Assembly: GCA_042408955.1 (NCBI GenBank)
Contig: JBHOQQ010000017.1
Span: 6,020 to 70,019, forward strand
Source of the DNA: CALGSZ01 sp042408955
GTDB taxonomy: Bacteria; Chloroflexota; Chloroflexia; Thermomicrobiales; UBA6265
Direction of reading: 5' to 3'
DNA length: 64,000 bases
Below, piece after piece: positions 52,337-60,662 of this stretch. The position numbers and the translations under genes were made by a program. Under the pieces are notes generated by a model. That model ran no database searches. It saw nothing but the letters and a program-made list of their open reading frames with translations, and was not told the origin of the DNA. The stretch's first letter is position 1. Each line of letters begins with the position of its first letter.

Positions 52337-53452
52337 ATGCCCGATCACCACACGCGGACGCAATCACCATCTTCCTCATGGCAAGGGGATGATCCGTTGC
52401 GCATCCTCGCCATAGACGTTGGAGCTGGAACGCAAGACATTTTGATTTATGAGAGCGATCGCGCACCAGAAAACTGCGTCAAGCTGGTTTTGCCATCCCA
52501 GACGCAGATTGTGGCGAGGCGAATACGCGAAGTCACCGTGGCCCGGCGTCCGCTCCATCTCACCGGAACCCTGATGGGCGGTGGCGCGTCGAGTGAAGCC
52601 GTCCGGGCTCACTTGGCAGCCGGGCTTCCCGTCACGGCGTCCCTCGCCGCAGCGCGCACCATTCATAACGATCTCTCGCGTGTCGAGCAGCTCGGAATTC
52701 GGCTGGCCGAGTCCCCTCCCGATGGGGCGGTAACCGTCGAACTCAAGGATGTCGATTTGGATGCTCTAGCCTGCGCATTGCAACCATTCGGCATCTCCGT
52801 TCCCCCACTCGTCGCAATTGCTGTGCAAGATCATGGCTACCAGCCAGGAGCAGGGAACAATGAGGTTCGCTTCGCCTACTTGCAGAGCCTTGTTGAGCGC
52901 GGGGGAGCGCTTGCTGGCATGGTGTACCGCACGCCACCTCCGGGCATGACGCGCATGGCCGCCGTTCAAGAGACGGTGCCCGGCGCCTTCCTCATGGACA
53001 CCGGAGCAGCGGCGGTGCTCGGTGCGCTCGGTGATCCCGTGGTTGCGCGCGCCGCGCAGCACGAGGGTGCGATCCTTGTCAATATCGGGAACATGCACAC
53101 CTTCGCTACGCTCGTCAAAGGCCGCCGCCTGTATGGTCTCTTCGAGCATCACACTGGAGGCATGACGGTGGAGCTCATCGCCGCGCTCGTCGAGCAGCTC
53201 CGCCTCGGCAGGCTCAATAGCGCCACGTTCACGCAAGATTTTGACGGTCATGGCGCGGCCCTCGATCCCGCCTATCTGAGCGATGGACCCTTCTCGTTCG
53301 TCGCGGTCACCGGACCTAATCGCCGCATCGCCCGGCCGCTTGGCTACCACGAGGCTGCTCCCCACGGCGACATGATGCTCACCGGTGCATTTGGCCTCGT
53401 CGAAGGGGTGCTGATAGCGCTCGGGTCAGAGCAGACGCTGATCGCCAGTTAA
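52337..53452 (+). CDS. DUF1786 family protein (ASKHA-like fold)
   Basis: 371-residue protein of unknown function. The N-terminal phosphate-binding-like motif ILAIDVGAGTQDILIYE, the central QDHGYQPGAGNNEVRF and FLMDTGAAAVLGAL, and ILVNIGNMHTFATLV with HHTGGMT match DUF1786/COG4812. The Gly-rich turns are reminiscent of actin/hexokinase-type nucleotide sites. AGGAG lies 6 bases before ATG 52337. No pathway context is visible. Confidence 0.85.
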   Translation: MPDHHTRTQSPSSSWQGDDPLRILAIDVGAGTQDILIYESDRAPENCVKLVLPSQTQIVARRIREVTVARRPLHLTGTLMGGGASSEAVRAHLAAGLPVTASLAAARTIHNDLSRVEQLGIRLAESPPDGAVTVELKDVDLDALACALQPFGISVPPLVAIAVQDHGYQPGAGNNEVRFAYLQSLVERGGALAGMVYRTPPPGMTRMAAVQETVPGAFLMDTGAAAVLGALGDPVVARAAQHEGAILVNIGNMHTFATLVKGRRLYGLFEHHTGGMTVELIAALVEQLRLGRLNSATFTQDFDGHGAALDPAYLSDGPFSFVAVTGPNRRIARPLGYHEAAPHGDMMLTGAFGLVEGVLIALGSEQTLIAS

Positions 53453-53520
53453 CCAGCCCCAGCTGTCGGCTTTCTTGCCACTCCTGCCCGTACCATGTGG
53501 GCCTCCGACGCTCTCGGTAG

Positions 53521-54459
53521 CTAGGGGCCACCGAGGGTAGGTACTGGCTCTAATTCGGGCGTGGACGTCACGGTCGGCGTGCGTTGTGGCCGCGGCGGCC
53601 GGGTGGGTTTGGGCATGCGCGTCGGCGTCGGGGACGCAGGTTCCGTCGGCTCAAGCGTCGATTCTGCAGTGACAGTGGGAAGAAGGGTCGGTGTTGGCAA
53701 CGGTGCGGTGGTCGGCTGTGGAGGAGTAGTCGGTTCTGGCGTTGGGAGAGGTGTCGAGCTTGGCGGCGGCGACATGGTAGGTGATGCCGTTGTCGTGGGA
53801 GTTGACGTCGGAGAGGGCAGGATCGTCGGACTCGGCGTCGGGCTGCTGGGAACAGGGGTCCGTGTCGGTGTCGGTGACGGCTCGAGTGTCGCCTGGAGCC
53901 GGGACGTTGAGGTCGGGCTTGGACGCGGCGACGATATCGGCCTGGGGGTATTCGTCGGGGTAGGGAGGGGTTGGCGAGTCGGCTCCGGGCGCGGTGCCGG
54001 CGCTTGCGTCACCGATGGCAGCTCGCCCGGAGCAAAATCGCCCAGATCGAGCGGCTCGCTGGTCGGCACGTCCAACCGCTCGTGCGGTGCGGTGGCGGTC
54101 ACTGCTGGCAGAGCGGTCGGGGGGCGCCGGATGCGGCGCGGCGTTGGTGTCACAAGAGCCGTTGCATCGCCTGCGACCTGCTCGCCGTGAAGTAAGGCAG
54201 TCTGCGAGCGTTGCTCTGGTGTTGGAGAAGGCGCTGAGTCCTCCGGCAGGCGATGGCCAAGTATCGCGGTCGCGGTGGGAGCGATCGTCACTTCACCAAC
54301 GTCTGGAGCGGGGATCGAGCTTGGGCGGGGCGGCGCTGGCGCGGGACCCTGGTTCGTTGAGGGCAACACCACGTAGGCAAGCACCACGGCGACGCCACCG
54401 GCGATGATGACGGCACTGACCATCGGGGTGAGCAACGCCATCCTGCGGAAGATGCCCAT
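53521..54459 (-). CDS. Pro/Thr-rich single-pass membrane protein
   Basis: 312 residues. One N-terminal membrane segment (VSAVIIAGGVAVVLAYVVL, about 14-32) anchors an extracytoplasmic chain almost wholly of Pro, Thr and Ser, with PTPT-type repeats from about residue 150 to the end. Such chains are usually extended and glycosylated. No folded domain is visible. The plus-strand frame opposite it is a mirror of the repeat composition. Confidence 0.75.
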   Translation of the reverse strand: MGIFRRMALLTPMVSAVIIAGGVAVVLAYVVLPSTNQGPAPAPPRPSSIPAPDVGEVTIAPTATAILGHRLPEDSAPSPTPEQRSQTALLHGEQVAGDATALVTPTPRRIRRPPTALPAVTATAPHERLDVPTSEPLDLGDFAPGELPSVTQAPAPRPEPTRQPLPTPTNTPRPISSPRPSPTSTSRLQATLEPSPTPTRTPVPSSPTPSPTILPSPTSTPTTTASPTMSPPPSSTPLPTPEPTTPPQPTTAPLPTPTLLPTVTAESTLEPTEPASPTPTRMPKPTRPPRPQRTPTVTSTPELEPVPTLGGP

Positions 54460-54580
54460 GATCCGACCCTCGTCGCGACGGCACGGGATTGCCTAGCTGG
54501 CTCCAGATGCGACGCTCGGTCTGCCCACACGGGCACCCGCGTGGGGGTGTCAATTGTACTCCGCGGCGATGGGAGCGGAG

Positions 54581-55477
54581 CTAGCCGGTGGCACCACCCC
54601 CAGCGCACCTGACCCGGCTGAGAAAATCGCGCAGCACTGCGAAGAATCGCTCCGGCTCTTCGAAATGCGCAAGATGCGAGCTCTCTTCAAAGATGACCAG
54701 CTCCGATCCCGCGATACCGCGATGCATGGTCTCGGAGCACGCCGGCACCACCTCGTCGTACCGGCCGCAAAGAATGAGCGTCGGGATTCGGATCTCGCCC
54801 AAGCGGCTCGTTCGGTCCCACGACATCAGATTCCCTGTGCAGCGGAATTCATTCGGTCCCCACATCGTTTCATAAACCGGCTTCGCCATGTGCTCGGAGG
54901 AGTCCTTGAGCAACGGTGGCCAGGGATCGAGCCGGCAAAGGTGACGCTTATACAGGAGGTCAACTGCGGCCTTGTAGTCCGGATGCTCGTAATCCCCGAG
55001 CGCCTCATGCCGAGACAACGTGGCCAGTGTCTCGGGCGGCAACTGGGCACGGAGCGCATTCATTCCCGCTACACACTCCGCCGTGCTCGCCGCACCGCTG
55101 TAGAGGATCAGGCTCTGTAACCGGTCCTGATAGTGGAGAGCATATTCCAGGGCCAGGAATGAGCCCCAGGATTGCCCAAGCACGTGCATCCGGCCGAGCC
55201 CGAGCGCCCGGCGAACGGTTTCAACCTCCTCGACAAAGCGCGGCACCTGCCAGATGGACGTATCGTCCGGCTTGTCGGACCGGCGCGAACCGAGTTGGTC
55301 ATAGCGGACGACGCGAAATCCATCCGCGGCCAGTGGTTCCATGAGTGGGATCAGGTAATCCGAGGGAGCCCCAGGTCCGCCATGCAGCAGGAGTAGCGCC
55401 GGCTGGTCGCCGTTACCAACACTCTCGAACCAGACCCGACCATGGTCAACAGTCACGTATCCCTCAACCCGATCCAT
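54581..55477 (-). CDS. pip: Proline iminopeptidase-like alpha/beta hydrolase
   Basis: Serine peptidase of the S33 family, 298 residues. The oxyanion motif LLHGGPGAPSDYL, the nucleophile elbow VLGQSWGSFLALEYAL, the acid in LCGRYDEVVP and the His in EESSHLAHFEEPERF form the expected catalytic set. RYDQLGSRRSDKP is typical of proline iminopeptidases. ATG 55477 was preferred because GGGGA lies 6 bases upstream; ATGs at 55501 and 55510 are also in frame. Confidence 0.88.
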   Translation of the reverse strand: MDRVEGYVTVDHGRVWFESVGNGDQPALLLLHGGPGAPSDYLIPLMEPLAADGFRVVRYDQLGSRRSDKPDDTSIWQVPRFVEEVETVRRALGLGRMHVLGQSWGSFLALEYALHYQDRLQSLILYSGAASTAECVAGMNALRAQLPPETLATLSRHEALGDYEHPDYKAAVDLLYKRHLCRLDPWPPLLKDSSEHMAKPVYETMWGPNEFRCTGNLMSWDRTSRLGEIRIPTLILCGRYDEVVPACSETMHRGIAGSELVIFEESSHLAHFEEPERFFAVLRDFLSRVRCAGGGATG

Positions 55478-55657
55478 GCGCCATCCCCAATGAATCTCCA
55501 TCCCGCCCATGGCGAGCGCGCTTTACCGGCCACCCGGCACGCCTCAGCGCGGGATGCTACCGCGCGTTCATGAGATGCACAAGCGGGAGCCACCAGGGGG
55601 CAGGGGTTCGATGGGGGCTAGGCAGGAATCAGGAGTCGGGGGTCAGGGGTCGGTTGA

Positions 55658-55689
55658 GGGGCTAGGGGCTGGGGGTTAGGGGCTAGGGG
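55658..55689 (+). repeat. G-quadruplex motif, left arm of element B
   Basis: Five runs of four or five G separated by CTA, CT, TTA and CTA. The GGGGTTA/GGGGCTA units resemble telomeric repeats. The mirror-image motif on the minus strand is at 56360-56391. Confidence 0.85.
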
Positions 55690-55761
55690 AGACGCGAGCT
55701 TCGAGCTTTGAGCCGTCAGCGATCAGCCGTCAGGTGTTAGCCAATAGCCGGTAGCCGATAG

Positions 55762-55816
55762 GGGCGCGATTGATCGCGCCCGGTCAGAAATCGCCGGGGC
55801 GCGGTTCATCGCGCCC
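55762..55816. repeat. Two GGGCGCG palindromes in element B
   Basis: GGGCGCGAT-TG-ATCGCGCCC at 55762-55781 and GGGCGCG-GTTCAT-CGCGCCC at 55797-55816. A close variant is in copy A (49022-49039). Confidence 0.85.
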
Positions 55817-55876
55817 ACCCGTTATGCACCCGGACTCGCGGATATCCGACGTCTGACCGGCGATGCCGGCCCGCGC

Positions 55877-56233
55877 GCGGGGCTAAAGACCCCGCTCCCT
55901 CACTGCGCTCGGGACACTGCTCACCAAGAAGACCAAGCCCCCTGAAGGGGGCTCACAAGAGCATCGTGTCCGGCGAACGAGCCGGCTTTATCCGGCTTTA
56001 TAAGCTCAGCACGGGTCTTGTGGCCCGCCCGATCAGTGGCGGAGTATGGCACTTTCCCCATGCGCGCCGGCAATCATCAGCCCGGCGGTGATCCCCCTCT
56101 CGCGCGGGGCTAAAGTCCCCGCGCTGACAGCGCAAAGCCGGCTAAAGCCGGCTCATCTTTCATCCACGGTGGCCTCGGTTTAGCCCCCTTTAGGGGGCTT
56201 TGTGGCTTGAGCGCGGGGACTTTAGCCCCGCGC
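55877..56233. repeat. CTAAAG-loop palindrome family in element B
   Basis: Five perfect stems share CTAAAG-like centres or 4-base loops: GCGGGG with loop CTAAAGA (55877-55895), AGCCCCC-TGAA (55936-55953), GCGCGGGG with loop CTAAAGT (56102-56124), AGCCGGC-TAAA (56136-56153) and AGCCCCC-TTTA (56182-56199). A sixth at 56211-56233 is the exact reverse complement of 56102-56124. Confidence 0.88.
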
Positions 56234-56359
56234 GATAAGGGGTTGAGCGCCCTCGCATCGCACCCCTATCGGCTACCGGCTATCGGCTATCGGCTGAACG
56301 CTGACACCTGACGGCTGATAGCTTTCAACTCGTAGCTCGAAGCTGGAAGCTCGTAGCTT

Positions 56360-56391
56360 CCCCAGCCCCCAGCCCCTAACCCCTAGCCCCC
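56360..56391 (-). repeat. G-quadruplex motif, right arm of element B
   Basis: On the minus strand, five runs of four or five G separated by CTA, TTA, CT and CT. It is the inverse counterpart of 55658-55689. Confidence 0.85.
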
Positions 56392-56399
56392 ATCTGATT

Positions 56400-57959
56400 T
56401 CACCGAAGCGGGCGGTCCGGAGCCGCCGTGGCCATTCCGACAAACTCGGCGACATCCTGCTGCAGTCGCGTTAGCACGCCTCTGTCCAAGTAGACCATGT
56501 GGCCTACGGGGTAGTCCGCGGTTCGAATCTGTTTCCGAACATCGGGATCGAGAGACAAATGAGACAACGTGTATCTCGTTGCAAAATACGGTGTCGCAAG
56601 GTCAAAATAGCCTGAGGCGACAAACAGATGAAGATACGGATTTCGGGCGAAAGCCGCTTCCAGCGCGTGCGCTGTCTTCGGATATCCTTCTCGCGCCGAT
56701 CCCCAATCCCAGTCCAGGCTGCGCAAGATGTGATACTCCAGGTCAGTTTCGTAGCCGAGCTCGCTCCGGACGTAGTCATTGAGCATCATCGTAAACGGCG
56801 GGCGAATAGCCGCCAGGCTAGGATCAAACTCGGGCGTGTCGTTAACGGCGTCGGTCGCAAAGCCGGTGAATCTACTGTCGAGGCGGCCGACAATCTTCCC
56901 CTCATCGCGGAGTAACTCTTGGCAAAACCGGTTGATCTCAATGCGGAAATCACTGAGCTCTACGTAGCGGCGTGGCAAACCGGTGTAGCGTGCAAGGCGC
57001 TCGGCAGCCGCTGCCCGTTCATCCTGGCTCAGATTTGCTCCCTTTGCTAACGCCAGGACAAGTTCGGACGCTGTCCAAGACTCGACTTCAGCAAGCACGT
57101 CCGGCAACGGCCGCTCCTGGAGATCGGCCGGCAGGCGCCGGTGATACCACGCGGTCGCCGCGTAACTCGGCAGATACAACATTGCCGGCAAGTCATTGCC
57201 AGGGTCGAAGCGCGCCGTCATCAAATCCAGGATGCTTGAGACGAGCACGATGCCATTGAGCGCGATACCACGCTCGATCAGGAAGCTAGCCAACCCTGCG
57301 GCCCGAAACGTGCCATAACTTTCGCCAACCAGAAAGAGCGGCGACGCCCACCGCTGGTACCGCGTCAAATAGAGCCGGATGAACTCTCCAACGGACTCGA
57401 TGTCCTTTTGCACACCGCAATACTGTTTTGCGAGTTCCGGTGTGGCCGCGCGTGAGTAACCCGTATCAACTGGATCAATGAACACCAAATCAGTGAATTC
57501 GAGCCACGTCTGCGCATTGTCCACGAGCTCGAACGGTGGCGCTGGCATCGCGCCATCATCAACCATCCGGACCCGGCACGGGCCGAGGCCGCCAAGATGC
57601 AGCCAGACGGACGAGGAGCCAGGCCCGCCATTGAACGAAAACATCAGCGGGCGATTGCGGCGCGGCTCAGATGTCTCAAGTGTGTATGCGGTAAAGAACA
57701 GGCGCGCCTCGGTCTCGCCCCGCTCGTTCCGAAGCGGCATCATCCCGGTTGTCGTTTCATAGGCGAGACGCTTCGCGCCAAGGGTGACGTCGTGGCGCCT
57801 CACGACCGGCGCCGCCTCGGCCACCTCAACATTCTTCACTGGCTCGGCAGGTGGCTGAGCGGCTGAAGGAGCATCACTGGAACTTCCGGCACTCGACGCA
57901 ATCGTTAGCCCCGCGATTGGGGCCAGCTTTGCAAGGAGAGACAGGGCAAACACTGGCAT
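56400..57959 (-). CDS. Peptidase S10 family serine carboxypeptidase
   Basis: Secreted serine carboxypeptidase-like enzyme, 519 residues. A signal peptide (MPVFALSLLAKLAPIAGLTIASS) precedes a Pro/Ala linker. FNGGPGSSSVWLHLGGLGPCRV is the oxyanion motif, VGESYGTFRAAGL contains the nucleophile Ser, and the acid and His are expected in VASGYFDLATPY and YPVGHMVY. GAGAGG precedes ATG 57959. It acts outside the cytoplasm. Confidence 0.92.
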   Translation of the reverse strand: MPVFALSLLAKLAPIAGLTIASSAGSSSDAPSAAQPPAEPVKNVEVAEAAPVVRRHDVTLGAKRLAYETTTGMMPLRNERGETEARLFFTAYTLETSEPRRNRPLMFSFNGGPGSSSVWLHLGGLGPCRVRMVDDGAMPAPPFELVDNAQTWLEFTDLVFIDPVDTGYSRAATPELAKQYCGVQKDIESVGEFIRLYLTRYQRWASPLFLVGESYGTFRAAGLASFLIERGIALNGIVLVSSILDLMTARFDPGNDLPAMLYLPSYAATAWYHRRLPADLQERPLPDVLAEVESWTASELVLALAKGANLSQDERAAAAERLARYTGLPRRYVELSDFRIEINRFCQELLRDEGKIVGRLDSRFTGFATDAVNDTPEFDPSLAAIRPPFTMMLNDYVRSELGYETDLEYHILRSLDWDWGSAREGYPKTAHALEAAFARNPYLHLFVASGYFDLATPYFATRYTLSHLSLDPDVRKQIRTADYPVGHMVYLDRGVLTRLQQDVAEFVGMATAAPDRPLR

Positions 57960-58036
57960 AGTTCCTCTCAGTGGACATACGCTTACGCACGTCTACACCT
58001 TTTGGGCGCTCACTTTCGTGGCAATGGACTGTCCTG

Positions 58037-60529
58037 TCAAGCGCCCAAAGGCGAGGCATCCGATATTGCCTGGGGCTGCCCGGACATTTTGGCCGCGGGC
58101 GCCACCCAGCGCTGCCAGCTTGCGACCACTCCCGTCGCGAGGAAGATTGCCATCGTCGCCGCGCTGATCGCGGTGCCAATGCTGAGCGACAAAGGGCGAT
58201 ACACGAGCTCGACAGTCACCGTGCCCGCGGGGACAGGTGTTCCCCGGAGAATCCCGTCGACAGGAATCACGTGCGCGGGCTGGCCATCCACGCTGGAGCG
58301 CCAGCCCGGCGCATAGACCTCACTGAGCACAAGCAGCCCCGGTGCCGAGGCGGTGACCTCGATGGTCATGCCATCCGCTTCGTAGGTGACGATGCGTGCA
58401 AATTCCAGATCGGCACGCGAAACCTGGCTCGCGGGCGGAAGACTCACAGGCTCTTCAACCAGCGCCGTGCGGTAGGGATCAATGCCGCCTGACACGAGCT
58501 GCTCCAACGCTTCTTGCCGCGACGCGCCGCGCACATCATGCACAAGCCACGCGTGCGGAGGCCGAGGCATGGTTTCATAGATCTCCACCGTGTCATCGCG
58601 ATAGACAAGGCGACGATGCGACGTCAGGGCTCGCACATCCTGCCGGTTTGGCGAAAGAGAGCGATCAATAACCACAAAACGCACATCAAGGAGATTCAGC
58701 AACGGAGAATCCGTGCCACTCGCCAACAGGTTTGCGGTGTGGTAATTCTGGTGGCGGCCATTGAGCGCCTCGATGAACTCCACATACCTGGCAAGTTGGA
58801 TCGGATTGTATCCCTGAATGGCAAAGAGACCGAGGAGCATCGGCCGCGCATTGACGAGTATCGCCTGGACGCCCGGCTCGAACCGCCGGCTGAGATATGC
58901 GGGAGCCTCCGAGACCTCATTTTCGGCCACACCATAACCGACATAGCGAAACGGTCCCGAACGCCGTAACTCCGCTTGCAGAAATCCAGCCGCGCCGGTA
59001 TCCGCGTGCCGGGACATCTCGGTTCGGAAGGCCGAGCGAAGCCAGCCCGGTGGCCGCCAGTGCCTCTCCCACGTCGCATCCGCAGGCCATCTCAGCCACG
59101 AGCCCATGAGTTCAAGTCCTGCGGGAGCGATCATGATCGTGGCCAGCAGCAGCGCTGGAACAGCGCGGCTCATTGTCGCCCTCGCCGTTGGGCCAGACGG
59201 CAACCTCCAGAGGAGGAGCAGCACCGTCGCGACGACGGCGGAAAGGAACGGAACCCAACCGATGTCACCCCAGCATTCAGCGCTTGCCACGGCGATGACG
59301 ATGATGGCAAGGGGCGCCACCACGACCGGCATGAGCCGGTTCGGCAACCGTCTCCGAAGCAGCGATTCGACCGTGCCAGCGGCTAGGAGTGCCGGAGCCG
59401 GAGCCGCCAGGGCCACAATTCGCCACGGATCGTGCTCATGCAACGTCCGGAACCGTGGAATCAGAAAGAAAACCTGGTGCAACGGCGTCGTCTCTTGGGT
59501 CAGCACGAGGGAAACGCTGAGCAATCCCGTGAAATACGGAACAGCAAAGTGCCTCCGCGCCACGACTGGCGCCAAAAGCGCCAAGACGGCCACACTGCCA
59601 GCAATCGCCGACTCACGCCATTCATGGCCACCACCGAGCATCTGGAGCACAAGCCGTGCCGGTGTCCACGGTGGATTGTTCTCCCCCGCTGCCCCAAGCG
59701 CCGAGTAGTTGCCGCCTGCGAGGTTGGAGACGGCATTGACTTCAAGGCGCGGCCAAAGACCACCGGCGCCGAAGGCTGCGCCGAGCACCACAACCGCGCA
59801 GCCCGTCGCACTCGCGACAGCCAGCCGGTCTCGCCAGTGCTCGCCAGGAAGATCGCGGCAGAAGGCGCGGTAGATGCCATAGGAGGACAGGAGCAACAGC
59901 GCAAAGAGGGCGCCTTGCCCGAGCCAGCTTGCGAAGATCTGGCTCAGCGCGAAGCCGCCTACTAACCACCAGAGCCAGCGGTCCCTCCACCGATGCGACC
60001 GCAAGGACAGCTCGACACCGAGCAGCATGACCGGTACCCAGGTGCCAAACTGGCCGAAAATCGCACAGCAATAGGTATTCCAGTGCAGAAATGGGCCCGT
60101 GAGATAGATCGTCGCCGCGACATGCGCGGCGAACGGCCGCATGCCGAGCACACGCGCCAGCCCGTACATCGCCACGCACCCGATCACGACCTGCAGCGCG
60201 ACCATGAGCTTGAAGCCATTGGCATCCGGCGAAATCACGAAGCCGATCATTGCGGGCAGATTCATCCAGCCCGATTGCGGGTCGCCCGCGAAAGGCGTGC
60301 CGCTAAATAGATAGGGGTTCCAGCCTGGGAGATCGAAACCGCGCAGGCGCTCGCCGAGATGGATGTACCACGGTAAAAGGAAGGTAGAGATATCCAGCCG
60401 GGCCAACCAGCTATCGAAGGCAAAGCGGTTCGACAGGACAACGCCGGTCATGGCACCCAAGGCGACCAGCGCGCTCAGGTCCGCGTTGAGCTTGGGTTTG
60501 GCTTGCCGGAGGCGCCGTGTCATCTCCAT
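58037..60529 (-). CDS. YfhO-like multi-pass membrane protein
   Basis: 830 residues. About twelve hydrophobic segments fill residues 20 to 480, with an extracytoplasmic loop WNPYLFSGTPFAGDPQSGWMNLP near the N-terminus, a hallmark of YfhO/GT-C-like proteins. An extracytoplasmic domain of about 300 residues follows, and a last membrane helix (ISAATMAIFLATGVVASW) lies near the end. In other bacteria YfhO-type proteins glycosylate lipoteichoic acid; the acceptor here is unknown. It is divergent from the MFS gene. Confidence 0.82.
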   Translation of the reverse strand: MEMTRRLRQAKPKLNADLSALVALGAMTGVVLSNRFAFDSWLARLDISTFLLPWYIHLGERLRGFDLPGWNPYLFSGTPFAGDPQSGWMNLPAMIGFVISPDANGFKLMVALQVVIGCVAMYGLARVLGMRPFAAHVAATIYLTGPFLHWNTYCCAIFGQFGTWVPVMLLGVELSLRSHRWRDRWLWWLVGGFALSQIFASWLGQGALFALLLLSSYGIYRAFCRDLPGEHWRDRLAVASATGCAVVVLGAAFGAGGLWPRLEVNAVSNLAGGNYSALGAAGENNPPWTPARLVLQMLGGGHEWRESAIAGSVAVLALLAPVVARRHFAVPYFTGLLSVSLVLTQETTPLHQVFFLIPRFRTLHEHDPWRIVALAAPAPALLAAGTVESLLRRRLPNRLMPVVVAPLAIIVIAVASAECWGDIGWVPFLSAVVATVLLLLWRLPSGPTARATMSRAVPALLLATIMIAPAGLELMGSWLRWPADATWERHWRPPGWLRSAFRTEMSRHADTGAAGFLQAELRRSGPFRYVGYGVAENEVSEAPAYLSRRFEPGVQAILVNARPMLLGLFAIQGYNPIQLARYVEFIEALNGRHQNYHTANLLASGTDSPLLNLLDVRFVVIDRSLSPNRQDVRALTSHRRLVYRDDTVEIYETMPRPPHAWLVHDVRGASRQEALEQLVSGGIDPYRTALVEEPVSLPPASQVSRADLEFARIVTYEADGMTIEVTASAPGLLVLSEVYAPGWRSSVDGQPAHVIPVDGILRGTPVPAGTVTVELVYRPLSLSIGTAISAATMAIFLATGVVASWQRWVAPAAKMSGQPQAISDASPLGA

Positions 60530-60662
60530 CGCCAGCGATTGTAGACGTCAGAGCCGGACATCGTCCGCACCCGCGCGCGCCGCCCAACCAACTGGCTCGG
60601 AGGCAGGAATTGCGGGCAGGGAACAGACGTGCGAGACTGCTGGCTCGATGGAAGATGGCCGG

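Larger units (their letters stand above)
55590..56394. repeat. Modular intergenic repeat element, copy B
   Basis: About 800 non-coding bases. The left arm runs G-rich blocks with AGGAGTCGGGGGTCAGGGGTC, a five-run G-tract region (55658-55689), GAGCTTCGAGCTTTGAG, CAGCGATCAGCCGTCAGGTG and TAGCCGGTAGCCGATAGGGG. The right arm (56262-56391) carries the same modules in inverse orientation, ending in the complementary C-tracts 56360-56391, eight bases before the S10 peptidase stop codon. The core between the arms holds at least seven perfect palindromes. This is the same plan as copy A. Confidence 0.85.

Noticed and set aside
53561..54190. 209-codon plus-strand frame rich in Gly and Val
   Set aside because: It is the antisense image of the Pro/Thr repeats of the membrane protein on the minus strand.
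55590..56394. Possible CRISPR array
   Set aside because: The repeats are short, degenerate and inverted, with no constant-length spacers and no cas genes.
56516..56532. GGTTCGAATC, a tRNA T-loop-like string
   Set aside because: It lies inside the S10 peptidase gene, and no cloverleaf arms surround it.
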